Positions 42,597 through 50,899 of a DNA stretch of 64,000 bases are shown in pieces. The position numbers were made by a program, and so were the translations under genes. The notes under the pieces were generated by a model. The model searched no databases. It had not been told where the DNA came from and saw only the letters and a list, made by a program, of their open reading frames with translations. Each line of letters begins with the position of its first letter. The stretch's first letter is position 1. This stretch comes from Streptomyces sp. HD (GTDB lineage Bacteria; Actinomycetota; Actinomycetes; Streptomycetales; Streptomycetaceae), in contig NZ_JAQMYP010000019.1 of NCBI RefSeq assembly GCF_028369295.1, positions 62,001-126,000 of the forward strand, read 5' to 3'.

Positions 42597-43768
42597 GGCT
42601 GGATCTCCCACTGCCGTTCGGCCAGGAAGGCGGCCACCACCCGGTCCACCGTGCTCTGGTCGGTGCCGGTGGCGCGCAGAACCCCGAGATAGTCCCGGTT
42701 GGTCATGTACAGCTCGTGCCGCTCGCCCACCGCCCGCAGCGGACGGTAGGTCAGATGCACACCCTCGACGTCCAGGTCGGTCGCGGCGGGGGCGCCCACC
42801 AGGGTGCCGGCGCGGTCGGCGCACGGGTACTCCAGGCGGGCCGCGCCGTCGCGGCGGGCGCCGAGATCGGCCGGGAGCGACTCGCCCAGGTGGGTGCGCA
42901 GGATGTGCTCGAACAGCGGGATCCGAAGCAGCCGGGCCAGCAGCAGGTCGCACTGGTCGCCGATGGCACGGTAGTTGACCTCGATGATCCGCGCCCGACC
43001 GCCGTGCACCACGAACTCGGTGTGACAGGCACCGAACCCGACGCCCAGCGCGTCCAGCTGCGCCAGGACCTGCGCGACGACCGGCTCGGGGTGGGCGGGG
43101 ACGAAGGTGAGGCGTTCCTCGATGAAGTACGGCGGCGGCGACAGCTCGGTGTGGAAGCCGCCCAGCACATGGCGGACGTTCCCGTCGCCGAGGGTCTCCA
43201 GGGTGTACAGCTCGCCCGGGAGGTACTCCTCGACGACCAGTACGGCATCCGGGCGGCGCTCCAGGATCTCCTTGGCGTGGGCCACGAGTTCCTCGGCCCC
43301 GTCGACGAGGACGACGTCCTCGCTGGCCACCCCCTCTCGCGGCTTGAGCACACAGGGGTAGGGGGTTCCGGCGGGCGCGACCGGTTCGGTGAGCTCGGCC
43401 GACCACACCGTGTCCACTCCGGCCGCGGCGAGACGGCGGCGCATCTCGGCCTTGTCCTTGCAGCGCAGGGCGGCCCGCCAGTCCTTGCCGGGGAGGTCGA
43501 AGTAGGCGGCGGCCAGGGCGGCCTGGGTCTGCAGGTGGTCGCTGTTGGTGAAGACGGCGTCCGGCTTGTGATGCGTGGAGATGCGGGTGATCACGGCCCG
43601 GAAGTCCCGCACGTCGCACTCCAGGACCTCGATGTCCGGGTAGGTGCGGCGGTGGGCGTCGGGCTGGTCGGTGAGGACGGTGACGTCCAGGCCCAGACGG
43701 GCGGCGGCGGGCAGGAAGCCCTCGGTGACGGCGTCGGTCGGGTTGAGGGCGAGCAGATACAGGCGCAT
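42593..43768 (-). CDS. ATP-grasp carboxylate-amine ligase in the siderophore operon
   Basis: Protein of 391 residues. The N-terminal pre-ATP-grasp domain starts MRLYLLALNPTDAV. The ATP-grasp fold includes PCVLKPREGVASEDVVLV near 140, VVEEYLPGELYTLE near 180 and the metal-binding ARIIEVNYRAIGDQ near 265. Such enzymes form acyl-phosphates and join amines. It is the first gene of the biosynthetic block and is coupled to the second synthetase. It probably links an amino acid to the siderophore or makes a precursor dipeptide. This is an unusual partner for IucA/IucC enzymes. Confidence 0.85.
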   Translation of the reverse strand: MRLYLLALNPTDAVTEGFLPAAARLGLDVTVLTDQPDAHRRTYPDIEVLECDVRDFRAVITRISTHHKPDAVFTNSDHLQTQAALAAAYFDLPGKDWRAALRCKDKAEMRRRLAAAGVDTVWSAELTEPVAPAGTPYPCVLKPREGVASEDVVLVDGAEELVAHAKEILERRPDAVLVVEEYLPGELYTLETLGDGNVRHVLGGFHTELSPPPYFIEERLTFVPAHPEPVVAQVLAQLDALGVGFGACHTEFVVHGGRARIIEVNYRAIGDQCDLLLARLLRIPLFEHILRTHLGESLPADLGARRDGAARLEYPCADRAGTLVGAPAATDLDVEGVHLTYRPLRAVGERHELYMTNRDYLGVLRATGTDQSTVDRVVAAFLAERQWEIQP

Positions 43769-43804
43769 GGCAGACAGACAACTTCCGCTGGCGGGTGGGG
43801 GGTT

Positions 43805-43839
43805 GGGGCGGGCCGGGCCGGTGGCGCACGGCCCGCCCC
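43805..43839 (-). terminator. GC-rich stem-loop between substrate-binding protein and biosynthetic genes
   Basis: Perfect 11-bp inverted repeat GGGGCGGGCCG / CGGCCCGCCCC with a 13-nt loop, 17 nt after the end of the importer gene. It may terminate or partly attenuate the transport transcript before the biosynthetic block. No iron box is seen in the remaining 36 nt before the ATP-grasp start. Confidence 0.65.
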
Positions 43840-43855
43840 GAAAGGTGAGCGGCAG

Positions 43856-44875
43856 CTACTTCGCCGGGAGCTCCACGCCGGTGGCCTTCGCCACGTCCTT
43901 GAGCATCTCTTCGGCGGCCTGGACGCCGATGCCGGACATCCACGTCTCGTCCGGGACCTCGAAGACCTTGCCGTCCTTCACCGCCGGCAGGCTCTTCCAG
44001 ACGGGGTTGGAGACGACCTGCTTCTTCTGGGTCTTGTCCTCGGCGTCGGCCGCGGTGACGAAGATCAGGTCGGCGTCGGCCTGGTCGATCTCCTCGGGGC
44101 TGACGTCCTTCATCGTGACCTCGGGGTCGGTCGAGACCTGCGACTTCGGGCGCTGGAAGCCGATGTCGTCCAGCACGACACCGCTGTAGGAGTTGGACTG
44201 GTACAGGCGGGTCGGACCGGCGATGAAGCGGACCACGGACGCGGTCGGCATCGTGCCGCCGTCCTTCTTCTTGATCGCCTCACCAAGCGCCTTGGCCTGC
44301 GTCTCGTACTCCTTCAGCTTGGCCGCGGCTTCCTTCTCCAGGCCCAGCGCCTCGGCGTGGACCTTGAGGTTCTCCTTCCAGACACCGCCGGTGGTCTCGG
44401 TGAACACGGTCGGGGCGATCGCGCTGAGCTTGTCGTAGACCTTCTCGTGCCGGACCTTGGACGACAGGATCAGATCGGGCTTGAGCGAGGCGATCTTCTC
44501 CAGGTTCGGCTCCAGCAGCGGGCCGACGTCGACGGTGTCCTTCAACTCGCCGTCCAGGTACGTCGGAAAGCCGCCCGACGTCTTGAAGTGCGGGGCGACC
44601 GCGCCGACCGGGTCGATGCCGAGCAGGGTGACGTCGTCCAGCTCACCGGTGTCGAGCACGACGACCCGCTTCGGCTGGGACGGGATCTTCACGTCGCCCA
44701 TCACGGTCTTGAGGGTGCGCGGGAAGGCCGAGCCGTTCTTGGCGGCCTGGGCCGTGTCGCCGTCCTTGGCGGAGTCCTCGCTGCCACAGGCGGCCAGGAC
44801 GGCCGTACCGAGCACGACGGCGAGCAGCACGGCGATCAGCCGGCCGATTCCGCGTAGGGGAGATCGGTTGAACAT
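43856..44875 (-). CDS. Ferric-siderophore ABC importer, substrate-binding lipoprotein
   Basis: Protein of 339 residues with a lipoprotein signal peptide (lipobox VLAAC, Cys near 30) and a two-lobe PeriplasmicBP-2 (FepB/FhuD-type) domain: PKRVVVLDTGELDDVTLLG near 68-86, then PLLEPNLEKIASLKPDLIL near 118-136. It captures iron-loaded siderophore outside the cell and feeds it to the two FecCD permeases encoded upstream. It is the last of the four importer genes, 96 nt after the ATPase gene, and is followed by a hairpin. Confidence 0.92.
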   Translation of the reverse strand: MFNRSPLRGIGRLIAVLLAVVLGTAVLAACGSEDSAKDGDTAQAAKNGSAFPRTLKTVMGDVKIPSQPKRVVVLDTGELDDVTLLGIDPVGAVAPHFKTSGGFPTYLDGELKDTVDVGPLLEPNLEKIASLKPDLILSSKVRHEKVYDKLSAIAPTVFTETTGGVWKENLKVHAEALGLEKEAAAKLKEYETQAKALGEAIKKKDGGTMPTASVVRFIAGPTRLYQSNSYSGVVLDDIGFQRPKSQVSTDPEVTMKDVSPEEIDQADADLIFVTAADAEDKTQKKQVVSNPVWKSLPAVKDGKVFEVPDETWMSGIGVQAAEEMLKDVAKATGVELPAK

Positions 44876-44971
44876 GAGGGGTCTTTCTGTGAGTGGGGAC
44901 GGATCAGGCGGTCGCGGCGGTGTGCCGCACCGCGCTGCGCCTCTCTTGATTGATTCGCCTCTGGGGCGCTC

Positions 44972-45838
44972 TCAGCCGATGTCGAGAGCCCGACCGTGCT
45001 CAGCCCTTCGGGCCTCCGCGCGCTCGGGCTCTCGACACCGGCGCGCCCCTCGGCTCATTGGGACGACCAGCGGGGTACCGGTCTCCGGGTCGGGAATCAC
45101 CCGGCAGTCGACGTCGAACACGGACTTGACCAGCTCCGCGTCGAGGACGTCGGCCGGGGCGCCGGCGGCGGCGAGGCGGCCGTCCTTGAGGACCACCATG
45201 TGGTCCGCGTAGCGGGCGGCCTGTCCGAGGTCGTGCAGCACCATCACCACGGTGCGGCCGGCCTCGGCGTGCAGGGCGGCGACCAGGTCGAGGACGTCGA
45301 GCTGGTGCCGCAGATCGAGGAAGGTGGTGGGCTCGTCGAGCAGCAGCAGCTCGGTGTCCTGCGCCAACGCCAGCGCGATCCAGGCGCGTTGCCGCTGACC
45401 GCCGGACAGCTGGTCCACGGGTTGGTCGCGCAGGGCCGCCGTGCCGGTGCGCTCCAGGGCCTCGTCGACGGCCTTCTGATCGGCCGCGGACCAGGGGCTC
45501 AGCAGCCGCTGATGCGGGTACCGGCCAAGGCGTACCAGCGCTTCGACGGTGATCGCCTCGGGGGTGACCGGCTGCTGCGGAAGCAGACCCATACGACGGG
45601 CCAGCGTCCGCGCGTACATCCGGTGAATGTCGGCCCCGTCGAGCGTGACGTTCCCGGCGGCCGGGGCCAGAAGCCGGCTCAGCCCCCGCAACAGGGTCGA
45701 CTTCCCACAGGCGTTGGGCCCGACAATGGCCGTGACGGCACCGCCCGGCAACGTCAGATCGAGCCCGCCGACCACGAGCCGGTCGCCGTAGCGCAGGTCG
45801 AGACGCTGGGTGGAGAGCTGGTTGGCGGTCACGGACAT
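44972..45838 (-). CDS. Ferric-siderophore ABC importer, ATPase (FepC/FecE type)
   Basis: Protein of 288 residues. Walker A is GPNACGKST near 42, the signature is LSGGQRQRAWIALAL near 145, Walker B is LLLLDEPTTFLD near 170 and the H-loop is VLHDLGQAARYAD near 205. The ATG at 45838 has AGGAG 7 nt upstream. Upstream codons in the open frame belong to a repeat element rather than protein. The C-terminal ~25 residues are Arg-rich and unlike other FepC proteins, perhaps a degenerate tail. Confidence 0.92.
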   Translation of the reverse strand: MSVTANQLSTQRLDLRYGDRLVVGGLDLTLPGGAVTAIVGPNACGKSTLLRGLSRLLAPAAGNVTLDGADIHRMYARTLARRMGLLPQQPVTPEAITVEALVRLGRYPHQRLLSPWSAADQKAVDEALERTGTAALRDQPVDQLSGGQRQRAWIALALAQDTELLLLDEPTTFLDLRHQLDVLDLVAALHAEAGRTVVMVLHDLGQAARYADHMVVLKDGRLAAAGAPADVLDAELVKSVFDVDCRVIPDPETGTPLVVPMSRGARRCREPERAEARRAEHGRALDIG

Positions 45839-45888
45839 GCGTGGCTCCTGACGGGCGAGGGAGGGTTCGTGCAGGTCGGGCGAGGTGG

Positions 45889-45955
45889 CGCGCCCCCAAG
45901 GGGCGCGGGGAACTGCGCGACCGGCCACAACGGCGCCGCAGCCGAACGACGATCC
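45889..45955. repeat. GC-rich intergenic hairpin repeat of Streptomyces type
   Basis: CGCGCCCC-CAA-GGGGCGCG hairpin (45889-45907) followed by GGGAACTGCGCGACCGGCCA (positions 45908-45927) and GGCGCCGCAG. I recognise this arrangement as a dispersed extragenic element of Streptomyces genomes. It fills the 145-bp gap between permease and ATPase genes and may stabilise or terminate part of the transcript. Confidence 0.6.
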
Positions 45956-45983
45956 GTCGCGGCTTTCCCAGCGGAGCGTTCCG

Positions 45984-47033
45984 TCATCCCTGGCTCCTCT
46001 GGACGGGCGAGCTCTGCCGCAGCATCAGCACCAGCAGCCAGGGCGCGCCCAGCGTGGCGGTGACCGCGCCGACGGGCAGGCCCTCGATCGGCAGCAGGTG
46101 CTGCACGATCAGATCGGAGGCGAGCAGCAGGACCGCCCCGGTGAGCGCGGCCAGGGCGAGGGACGCGGCGGTCGGCGGCCCGGTCACGAACCGCACGACG
46201 TGCGGGACGGCGAGCGCCACGAACGTCACCGGCCCGGCGAGCGCCGCCGCCAGCGAGGCCAGCACGACCGCGAGGACGAGCAGTTGGAGCCGGGCTCGTG
46301 AGGTGCGCAGCCCGAGCGCGCCCGCCGAGTCGTCCCCGAGGTCGAGCACGGCCAGCTGACGGTTCATCACCAGCGCGGCGGCGAGCGCGAGCACCATGGC
46401 GCCGCCCGCTCCCCACACCTCGGTCCAGGTCCGCCCGTACACCGATCCGGTGATCCACTGCAGCGCGGATCCGGCGAGTTCGGCCGGGAAGCGCACGATC
46501 ATCAGGTTCACGGCGGCGGCGAGACCCGCCTGTACGGCCAGGCCGGTGAGCACCAGCCGGGTGACCGCGATCCCGGAACCCCAGGCGAACACGCCCAGCA
46601 GCAGGGCCGCGAGCAGCCCGCCGCCGAGGGCGCCGACCGGGACCAGTGCCTGCGAGGCCCCGGCGGCGATCAGCGCGACCGCGCCGAGGGAGGCGCCGCC
46701 AGTGATGCCCATGACGTCCGGGGAGGCCAGCGGATTGCGGAACAGCCGCTGCAGCACACAACCTGCCGCTCCCAGACCGGCACCGGCGACGATCGCGGCC
46801 ACCGACCGCGGTGCCCGGAACTGCTGGATCACCAGCACGTCGCCCGGATCGCCGAGCCCGACCAGCGCGCGCAGCGCCGTGGCCGCGGGCATCGGGATCT
46901 CACCCGTCGTCAGGGAGACGGTGAGCAGCACGAACAGCAGGGCCAGACCGGTCGCGGCGTACAGCAGGACTCGGCGCCGGACCCGGGCACGGGCCGTGGA
47001 CGTCGTCCGCACGGGGACGACCGCGGCGCTCAT
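45984..47033 (-). CDS. Ferric-siderophore ABC importer, FecCD permease 2
   Basis: Protein of 349 residues with about 9-10 transmembrane helices. Family motifs: RAPRSVAAIVAGAGLGAAG, LFRNPLASPDVMGITGGAS, LGDDSAGALGLRTSRAR (coupling region) and PVTFVALAVPHVVR. The ATG at 47033 overlaps the stop of the first permease (ATGA). The two permeases form the heterodimeric channel for the siderophore. Confidence 0.92.
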   Translation of the reverse strand: MSAAVVPVRTTSTARARVRRRVLLYAATGLALLFVLLTVSLTTGEIPMPAATALRALVGLGDPGDVLVIQQFRAPRSVAAIVAGAGLGAAGCVLQRLFRNPLASPDVMGITGGASLGAVALIAAGASQALVPVGALGGGLLAALLLGVFAWGSGIAVTRLVLTGLAVQAGLAAAVNLMIVRFPAELAGSALQWITGSVYGRTWTEVWGAGGAMVLALAAALVMNRQLAVLDLGDDSAGALGLRTSRARLQLLVLAVVLASLAAALAGPVTFVALAVPHVVRFVTGPPTAASLALAALTGAVLLLASDLIVQHLLPIEGLPVGAVTATLGAPWLLVLMLRQSSPVQRSQG

Positions 47034-48055
47034 CGGGCCACCCGCCGGGCCAGCAGCGCCAGCAGCGGCGCGCCCAGGAAGGCGGTGACGATGCCGACCT
47101 CCAGTTCCGAGGGGCGGATCACCATCCGCCCGAGCACATCGCCCGCGAGCAGCAGCAGGGGACCGGCGATCAGACAGCCGGGCACCAGCAGCCGGTGGTC
47201 GCCGCCGAGCAGCGGCCGTACGAGATGGGGCGCGGCGAGCCCGATGAAGGCGATCGGGCCGGCGACCGCTACCGCCGACCCGGCGAGCAGGACGACCGCG
47301 ATGCCGCCCGCCAGCCGGATCCGGGCCACCGGAACGCCGAGCGCCTGCGCCGAGTCGTCGCCCAGGGCAAGGGCGTTGAGGGCGGGGGAGACGGCCAGCG
47401 CCACGACCAGACCGAGCAGCAGGGTGGGCAGGACCGGCCACAGGACGTCGAGGGTGCGGCCGGAGAGCGACCCGGCCAGCCAGAAGCGGGCCTCGTCCAG
47501 GGTGCGCTGGTTCATCAGCATCACCGCCGACGTCCAGGACAGCAGCACGAGTTGCAGGACGGTGCCGCCGAGCGCCAGCCGTACGGCGTCGATGTCCCCG
47601 GCGCGCCGGGCCAGCGCCTGTGCGAACAGGGCGGCGCCGGCCGCACCGGCGAACGCGAACCACACGTACTGGGCGGGGCTGTTGAGCTTCAGCGCGAAGA
47701 TGGCGACGACGACCGCGAAACCGGCGCCCGCGTTGATGCCGAGCGTCGTCGGCGAGGCGAGCGGATTGCGGGTGATGCCCTGGGCGACGGCCCCGGCGAC
47801 CCCGAGCGCGGCCCCGACCGCGAGCCCGATGACGGTTCTCGGCAGGCGCAGCCCGGTCACCACGAGGGCTTCGCGTCCGTGAGCGTTGCCGAACAGCGCG
47901 TCGGCCACGGTGCCCAGCGGCACCGAGCGGGCGCCGAGAGCGAGGCTCAGCGCGGTGCAGAGCACGAGGGCGGCGAGTCCGGCGAGGAAGAGCGGTATGT
48001 GCCTGAAGGCACGGAAGGACACACCGGTCGGTGCGTCCCGTTGGGTCGCAATCAC
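47030..48055 (-). CDS. Ferric-siderophore ABC importer, FecCD permease 1
   Basis: Protein of 341 residues with a GTG start, first gene of the iron operon. Motifs: RLPRTVIGLAVGAALGVAG, TRNPLASPTTLGINAGAGF, LGDDSAQALGVPVAR and GPIAFIGLAAPHLVR. The iron box at 48067-48085 begins 12 nt upstream of the start codon, so DmdR/IdeR binding would block transcription or initiation when iron is plentiful. Confidence 0.93.
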   Translation of the reverse strand: MIATQRDAPTGVSFRAFRHIPLFLAGLAALVLCTALSLALGARSVPLGTVADALFGNAHGREALVVTGLRLPRTVIGLAVGAALGVAGAVAQGITRNPLASPTTLGINAGAGFAVVVAIFALKLNSPAQYVWFAFAGAAGAALFAQALARRAGDIDAVRLALGGTVLQLVLLSWTSAVMLMNQRTLDEARFWLAGSLSGRTLDVLWPVLPTLLLGLVVALAVSPALNALALGDDSAQALGVPVARIRLAGGIAVVLLAGSAVAVAGPIAFIGLAAPHLVRPLLGGDHRLLVPGCLIAGPLLLLAGDVLGRMVIRPSELEVGIVTAFLGAPLLALLARRVAR

Positions 48056-48066
48056 AAGCCGTGAGC

Positions 48067-48085
48067 TTAGGTTAGCCTTCCTTTA
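48067..48085 (-). promoter_or_regulatory. Iron box (DmdR/IdeR site) of the siderophore importer operon
   Basis: TTAGGTTAGCCTTCCTTTA closely matches the left half of the actinobacterial iron-box consensus TTAGGTTAGGCTAACCTAA; the right half is degenerate. It lies 12 nt upstream of the first permease start. Confidence 0.8.
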
Positions 48086-48174
48086 CGTTTCAACTGCTGT
48101 GGGTTCACTGTGATCTGCGCGATAGATGCTCACCTGCGGCGCGCCCGCCTGGCATTCTGGGCTTGATCGTCAGT

Positions 48175-48193
48175 GTAAGGTAAGGCTTACCTG
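48175..48193 (+). promoter_or_regulatory. Iron box (DmdR/IdeR site) of the FhuF-type reductase gene
   Basis: GTAAGGTAAGGCTTACCTG contains the perfect dyad AGGTAAG-G-CTTACCT (48178-48192), the core of the iron-box consensus. It is 36 nt before the divergent reductase gene. Confidence 0.85.
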
Positions 48194-48228
48194 TCCTGCT
48201 TTCGCTGAAACCTCGCACAGGAGCACCG

Positions 48229-49074
48229 ATGTCCGTGGCCCCGACGACACCGCCGGCCGGCGCCGTCGCGCATGCGCTCGGTGATGTCTACACGCGGCTC
48301 ACCGACCTCTGCGACGTCCTGTCCGTGCGGGTCGCCGAGCCCGGTGCCCGGAGTGCGCGGGCGGGGGTCTCGGCGGCGGAGCTGGTGAAGGACGAGGCCG
48401 TGCTCGACGCCTTCGTGGCGGCGGAGGCGGCCCGGATTCACGATCGCCACGGGACCGTGGCGCGCCGTCACGTCGCCGCCTCGCGCGCCCTGCACGACTA
48501 CGTCTGGTCGGTCTCGCTGCTGATGAGCGGCGCCTGGTACCTCGAACGCCGCGTGCCCCGGATCCGGCCCGAGGACCTGCGCCTGGACCTCGCCACGGCC
48601 GAGTTCACCGTGACGCCCGGCAGCGACCTCGCCTGCCTGACCGACGATCCGGTCGCCGCCCTGCCCGGTGTGCTGACGGTCCCTCACGAAGAGGCCCTGT
48701 GCGCCGAGTTGAGGGCCGCCGTCGCCGATCACATGGGTCCGCTGCTGGACGTCATCGGCCCCGTCGCACGCCGTGGCTCGCGGGCCCTGTGGGGCATGGT
48801 CTGCGACGACCTGGTCTCCGGCATCTGGTACCTCGGCCGCACGCTGGGCCGCGAGGACGAGGCCGTGCGGGCGGCGTCCCGACTGCTGCCGACCGCGGTG
48901 GCCCCGTACCCGAGCGGCGCCGACTTCCGCCACCTGACCACGCAGGACGGCCGCCGGCACCCGACGCGCACCCGTGCCGGCTGCTGCATGTACTACACGA
49001 TCCGCCCCGACGAGGCGTGCGCCACCTGCCCCCGCACCTGCGACGCGGAGCGGCTGCGCAGACTCCAGGGCTGA
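48229..49074 (+). CDS. FhuF-type [2Fe-2S] siderophore-iron reductase
   Basis: Protein of 281 residues. The C-terminal cluster Cys252-Cys253-x10-Cys264-x2-Cys267 (AGCCMYYTIRPDEACATC) is the FhuF ferric-siderophore reductase signature. The N-terminal part is a helical siderophore-binding domain with WSVSLLMSGAWYL near 100. It reduces the Fe3+-siderophore to release Fe2+ in the cytoplasm. It is divergent from the importer operon and has its own iron box, so both are induced by iron starvation. Confidence 0.88.
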   Translation: MSVAPTTPPAGAVAHALGDVYTRLTDLCDVLSVRVAEPGARSARAGVSAAELVKDEAVLDAFVAAEAARIHDRHGTVARRHVAASRALHDYVWSVSLLMSGAWYLERRVPRIRPEDLRLDLATAEFTVTPGSDLACLTDDPVAALPGVLTVPHEEALCAELRAAVADHMGPLLDVIGPVARRGSRALWGMVCDDLVSGIWYLGRTLGREDEAVRAASRLLPTAVAPYPSGADFRHLTTQDGRRHPTRTRAGCCMYYTIRPDEACATCPRTCDAERLRRLQG

Positions 49075-49080
49075 GACGAC

Positions 49081-49117
49081 GGCCGAGCGGGGGACGAGGG
49101 CCGGTGACGGCTCGGCC
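49081..49117. terminator. Stem-loop between convergent reductase and ABC exporter genes
   Basis: GGCCGAG (49081-49087) and CTCGGCC (49111-49117) form a perfect 7-bp stem with a long loop that contains further GC-rich complementarity. It fills the 42-bp gap between two convergent genes. Confidence 0.55.
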
Positions 49118-50871
49118 TATTCGGCAGTCGCCAGGAACTGCGTCGCCGCCAGCTCCGCGTAGAGCGGGTCCTCGGCCACGAGTTCGCGATGGGTGCCCAC
49201 CGCGCGCACCTGTCCCGCGTCCATCACCACGATCCGGTCGGCCATCGTCACCGTCGACAGCCGGTGCGCGACGACCAACACCGTCGTCGTGCGGGCGACA
49301 TCGGCGACGGTGTCCCGCAGCGCCGCCTCGTTCACCGCGTCCAGCTGCGAGGTGGCCTCGTCGAGCAGCAGCAGTCGGGGGCGGCGCAGCAGGGCTCGGG
49401 CGATGGCGACGCGCTGCCGCTCCCCGCCGGACAGCTTGGTGCCGCGGTGCCCGACGAGCGTGTCCAGACCGCCGGGCAGCCGGGAGACCAGACCGTCCAG
49501 CCGGGTCGTCTTGAGCACGCGGGTGACGTCGTCGTCGGCCGCGTCGGGGTTGCCCAGCAGCAGGTTCTCCCGCAGGGAACCCGACAGCACCGGGGCGTCC
49601 TGCTCCACATAGCCGATGGCGGACCGCAGTTGGGGGAGCTCCCAGTCCGCCAGGTCCCGCCCGTCGAGGGTGATGGTCCCGGCCTCGGGGTCGTAGAAGC
49701 GCTCGATGAGGGAGAAGACGGTGGTCTTGCCCGCACCCGACGGGCCCACGAACGCGGTCATGCCCTGCGCGGGGACGGCGAACGTCACGCCGTGGTGGAC
49801 GTATGGCAGGTCGTCGGCGTAGCGGAAGCGGACGTCGGCGAAGGCCAGAGCGGCGGGCTCCGCCCCGGCGGAGGGCAACGGCGCGGGCGCGGCGGCCGGT
49901 TCGGCGGGCAGCCGCAGCGCCTCCTGGATCCGGGCGAGCGCGGCCGAGCCCGTCTGGTACTGCGTGATCGCTCCCACGACCTGCTGGATCGGCGACATCA
50001 GATAGAAGACGTACAGCAGGAAGGCGACCAGCGTGCCGACGTCGATCGCCCCGGTCGCCACCCGCGCGCCGCCCACCGCGAGCACCGTGATGAAGGCGAT
50101 CTGCATGGCGAGCCCGGCCGTGTTGCCCGCGGCGGCCGACCACTTGGCGGCCCGTACGCTCTGCCGCCACGACTCCTCGGCGGCGTCGTGCAGGGTCCGC
50201 TCCTCCCGGTGCTCGGCCCCGGACGCCTTGACGGTGCGCAGCGCGCCCAGTATCCGCTCCAGCGAGGCCCCCATCACCCCGACCGCGTCCTGCGCCTGGC
50301 GGCTGGCCCGGTTGATGCGCGGCACGATCACGCCGAGGACGGTGCCGGCGGCCAGGATCACGGCGAGCGTGACCAGCAGCAGCACCGGCTCCACCAGGCC
50401 CATCATCACGACCGTCGCGACCAGCGTGAGCCCGCCCGTGCCGAGGCCCACCAGCGAGTCGGTGGTGACCTCGCGCAGCAGGGTCGTGTCCGAGGTGATG
50501 CGGGCCATCAGATCGCCCGGTTCGCTGCGGTCCACGGCGGTGATGCGCAGCCGCAGCAGATACGACGAAAGGGCGCGCCGCGCGCCGAGCACCACCGACT
50601 CGGCGGTGCGCCGCAGCACGTACGAGCCCAGCGCGCCCACCGCGGCGTTGGCCACGACCAGCCCGGACATGAGCAGCAGCGCTCCGGTGATGGCCCGGTC
50701 GTGGGACAGGTCGTCGATCAGCCCCCGTGCCACCAGCGGAAGGAGGAGCCCCGTGGCGCCCGTGACCAGCGACAGGACGGCCCCTGCCAACAGGGTCCAC
50801 CTGTGCGGCCGTACGTATCCGAGGAGCAGCCGCCACGCGGGCTGGTCGGTCGGCGCTTTCGCGATGCTCAC
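49117..50871 (-). CDS. ABC exporter (fused permease-ATPase), probably part of the prenyl-adenine operon
   Basis: Protein of 584 residues, one half-transporter that works as a dimer. An exporter-type membrane domain of six helices (about 15-310) precedes the ATPase: Walker A VGPSGAGKTT near 372, signature LSGGERQRVAIARALL near 470, Walker B LLLLDEATSQLD near 493 and the H-loop VVAHRLST. AGGAG precedes the GTG start. It begins 28 nt after the LOG-acyltransferase gene on the same strand, so it is probably co-transcribed and exports that pathway's product. Multidrug or siderophore export remains possible. Confidence 0.88.
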   Translation of the reverse strand: MSIAKAPTDQPAWRLLLGYVRPHRWTLLAGAVLSLVTGATGLLLPLVARGLIDDLSHDRAITGALLLMSGLVVANAAVGALGSYVLRRTAESVVLGARRALSSYLLRLRITAVDRSEPGDLMARITSDTTLLREVTTDSLVGLGTGGLTLVATVVMMGLVEPVLLLVTLAVILAAGTVLGVIVPRINRASRQAQDAVGVMGASLERILGALRTVKASGAEHREERTLHDAAEESWRQSVRAAKWSAAAGNTAGLAMQIAFITVLAVGGARVATGAIDVGTLVAFLLYVFYLMSPIQQVVGAITQYQTGSAALARIQEALRLPAEPAAAPAPLPSAGAEPAALAFADVRFRYADDLPYVHHGVTFAVPAQGMTAFVGPSGAGKTTVFSLIERFYDPEAGTITLDGRDLADWELPQLRSAIGYVEQDAPVLSGSLRENLLLGNPDAADDDVTRVLKTTRLDGLVSRLPGGLDTLVGHRGTKLSGGERQRVAIARALLRRPRLLLLDEATSQLDAVNEAALRDTVADVARTTTVLVVAHRLSTVTMADRIVVMDAGQVRAVGTHRELVAEDPLYAELAATQFLATAE

Positions 50872-50899
50872 GGTGCTCCTCCGAGTCGGCGGGGAGCCA

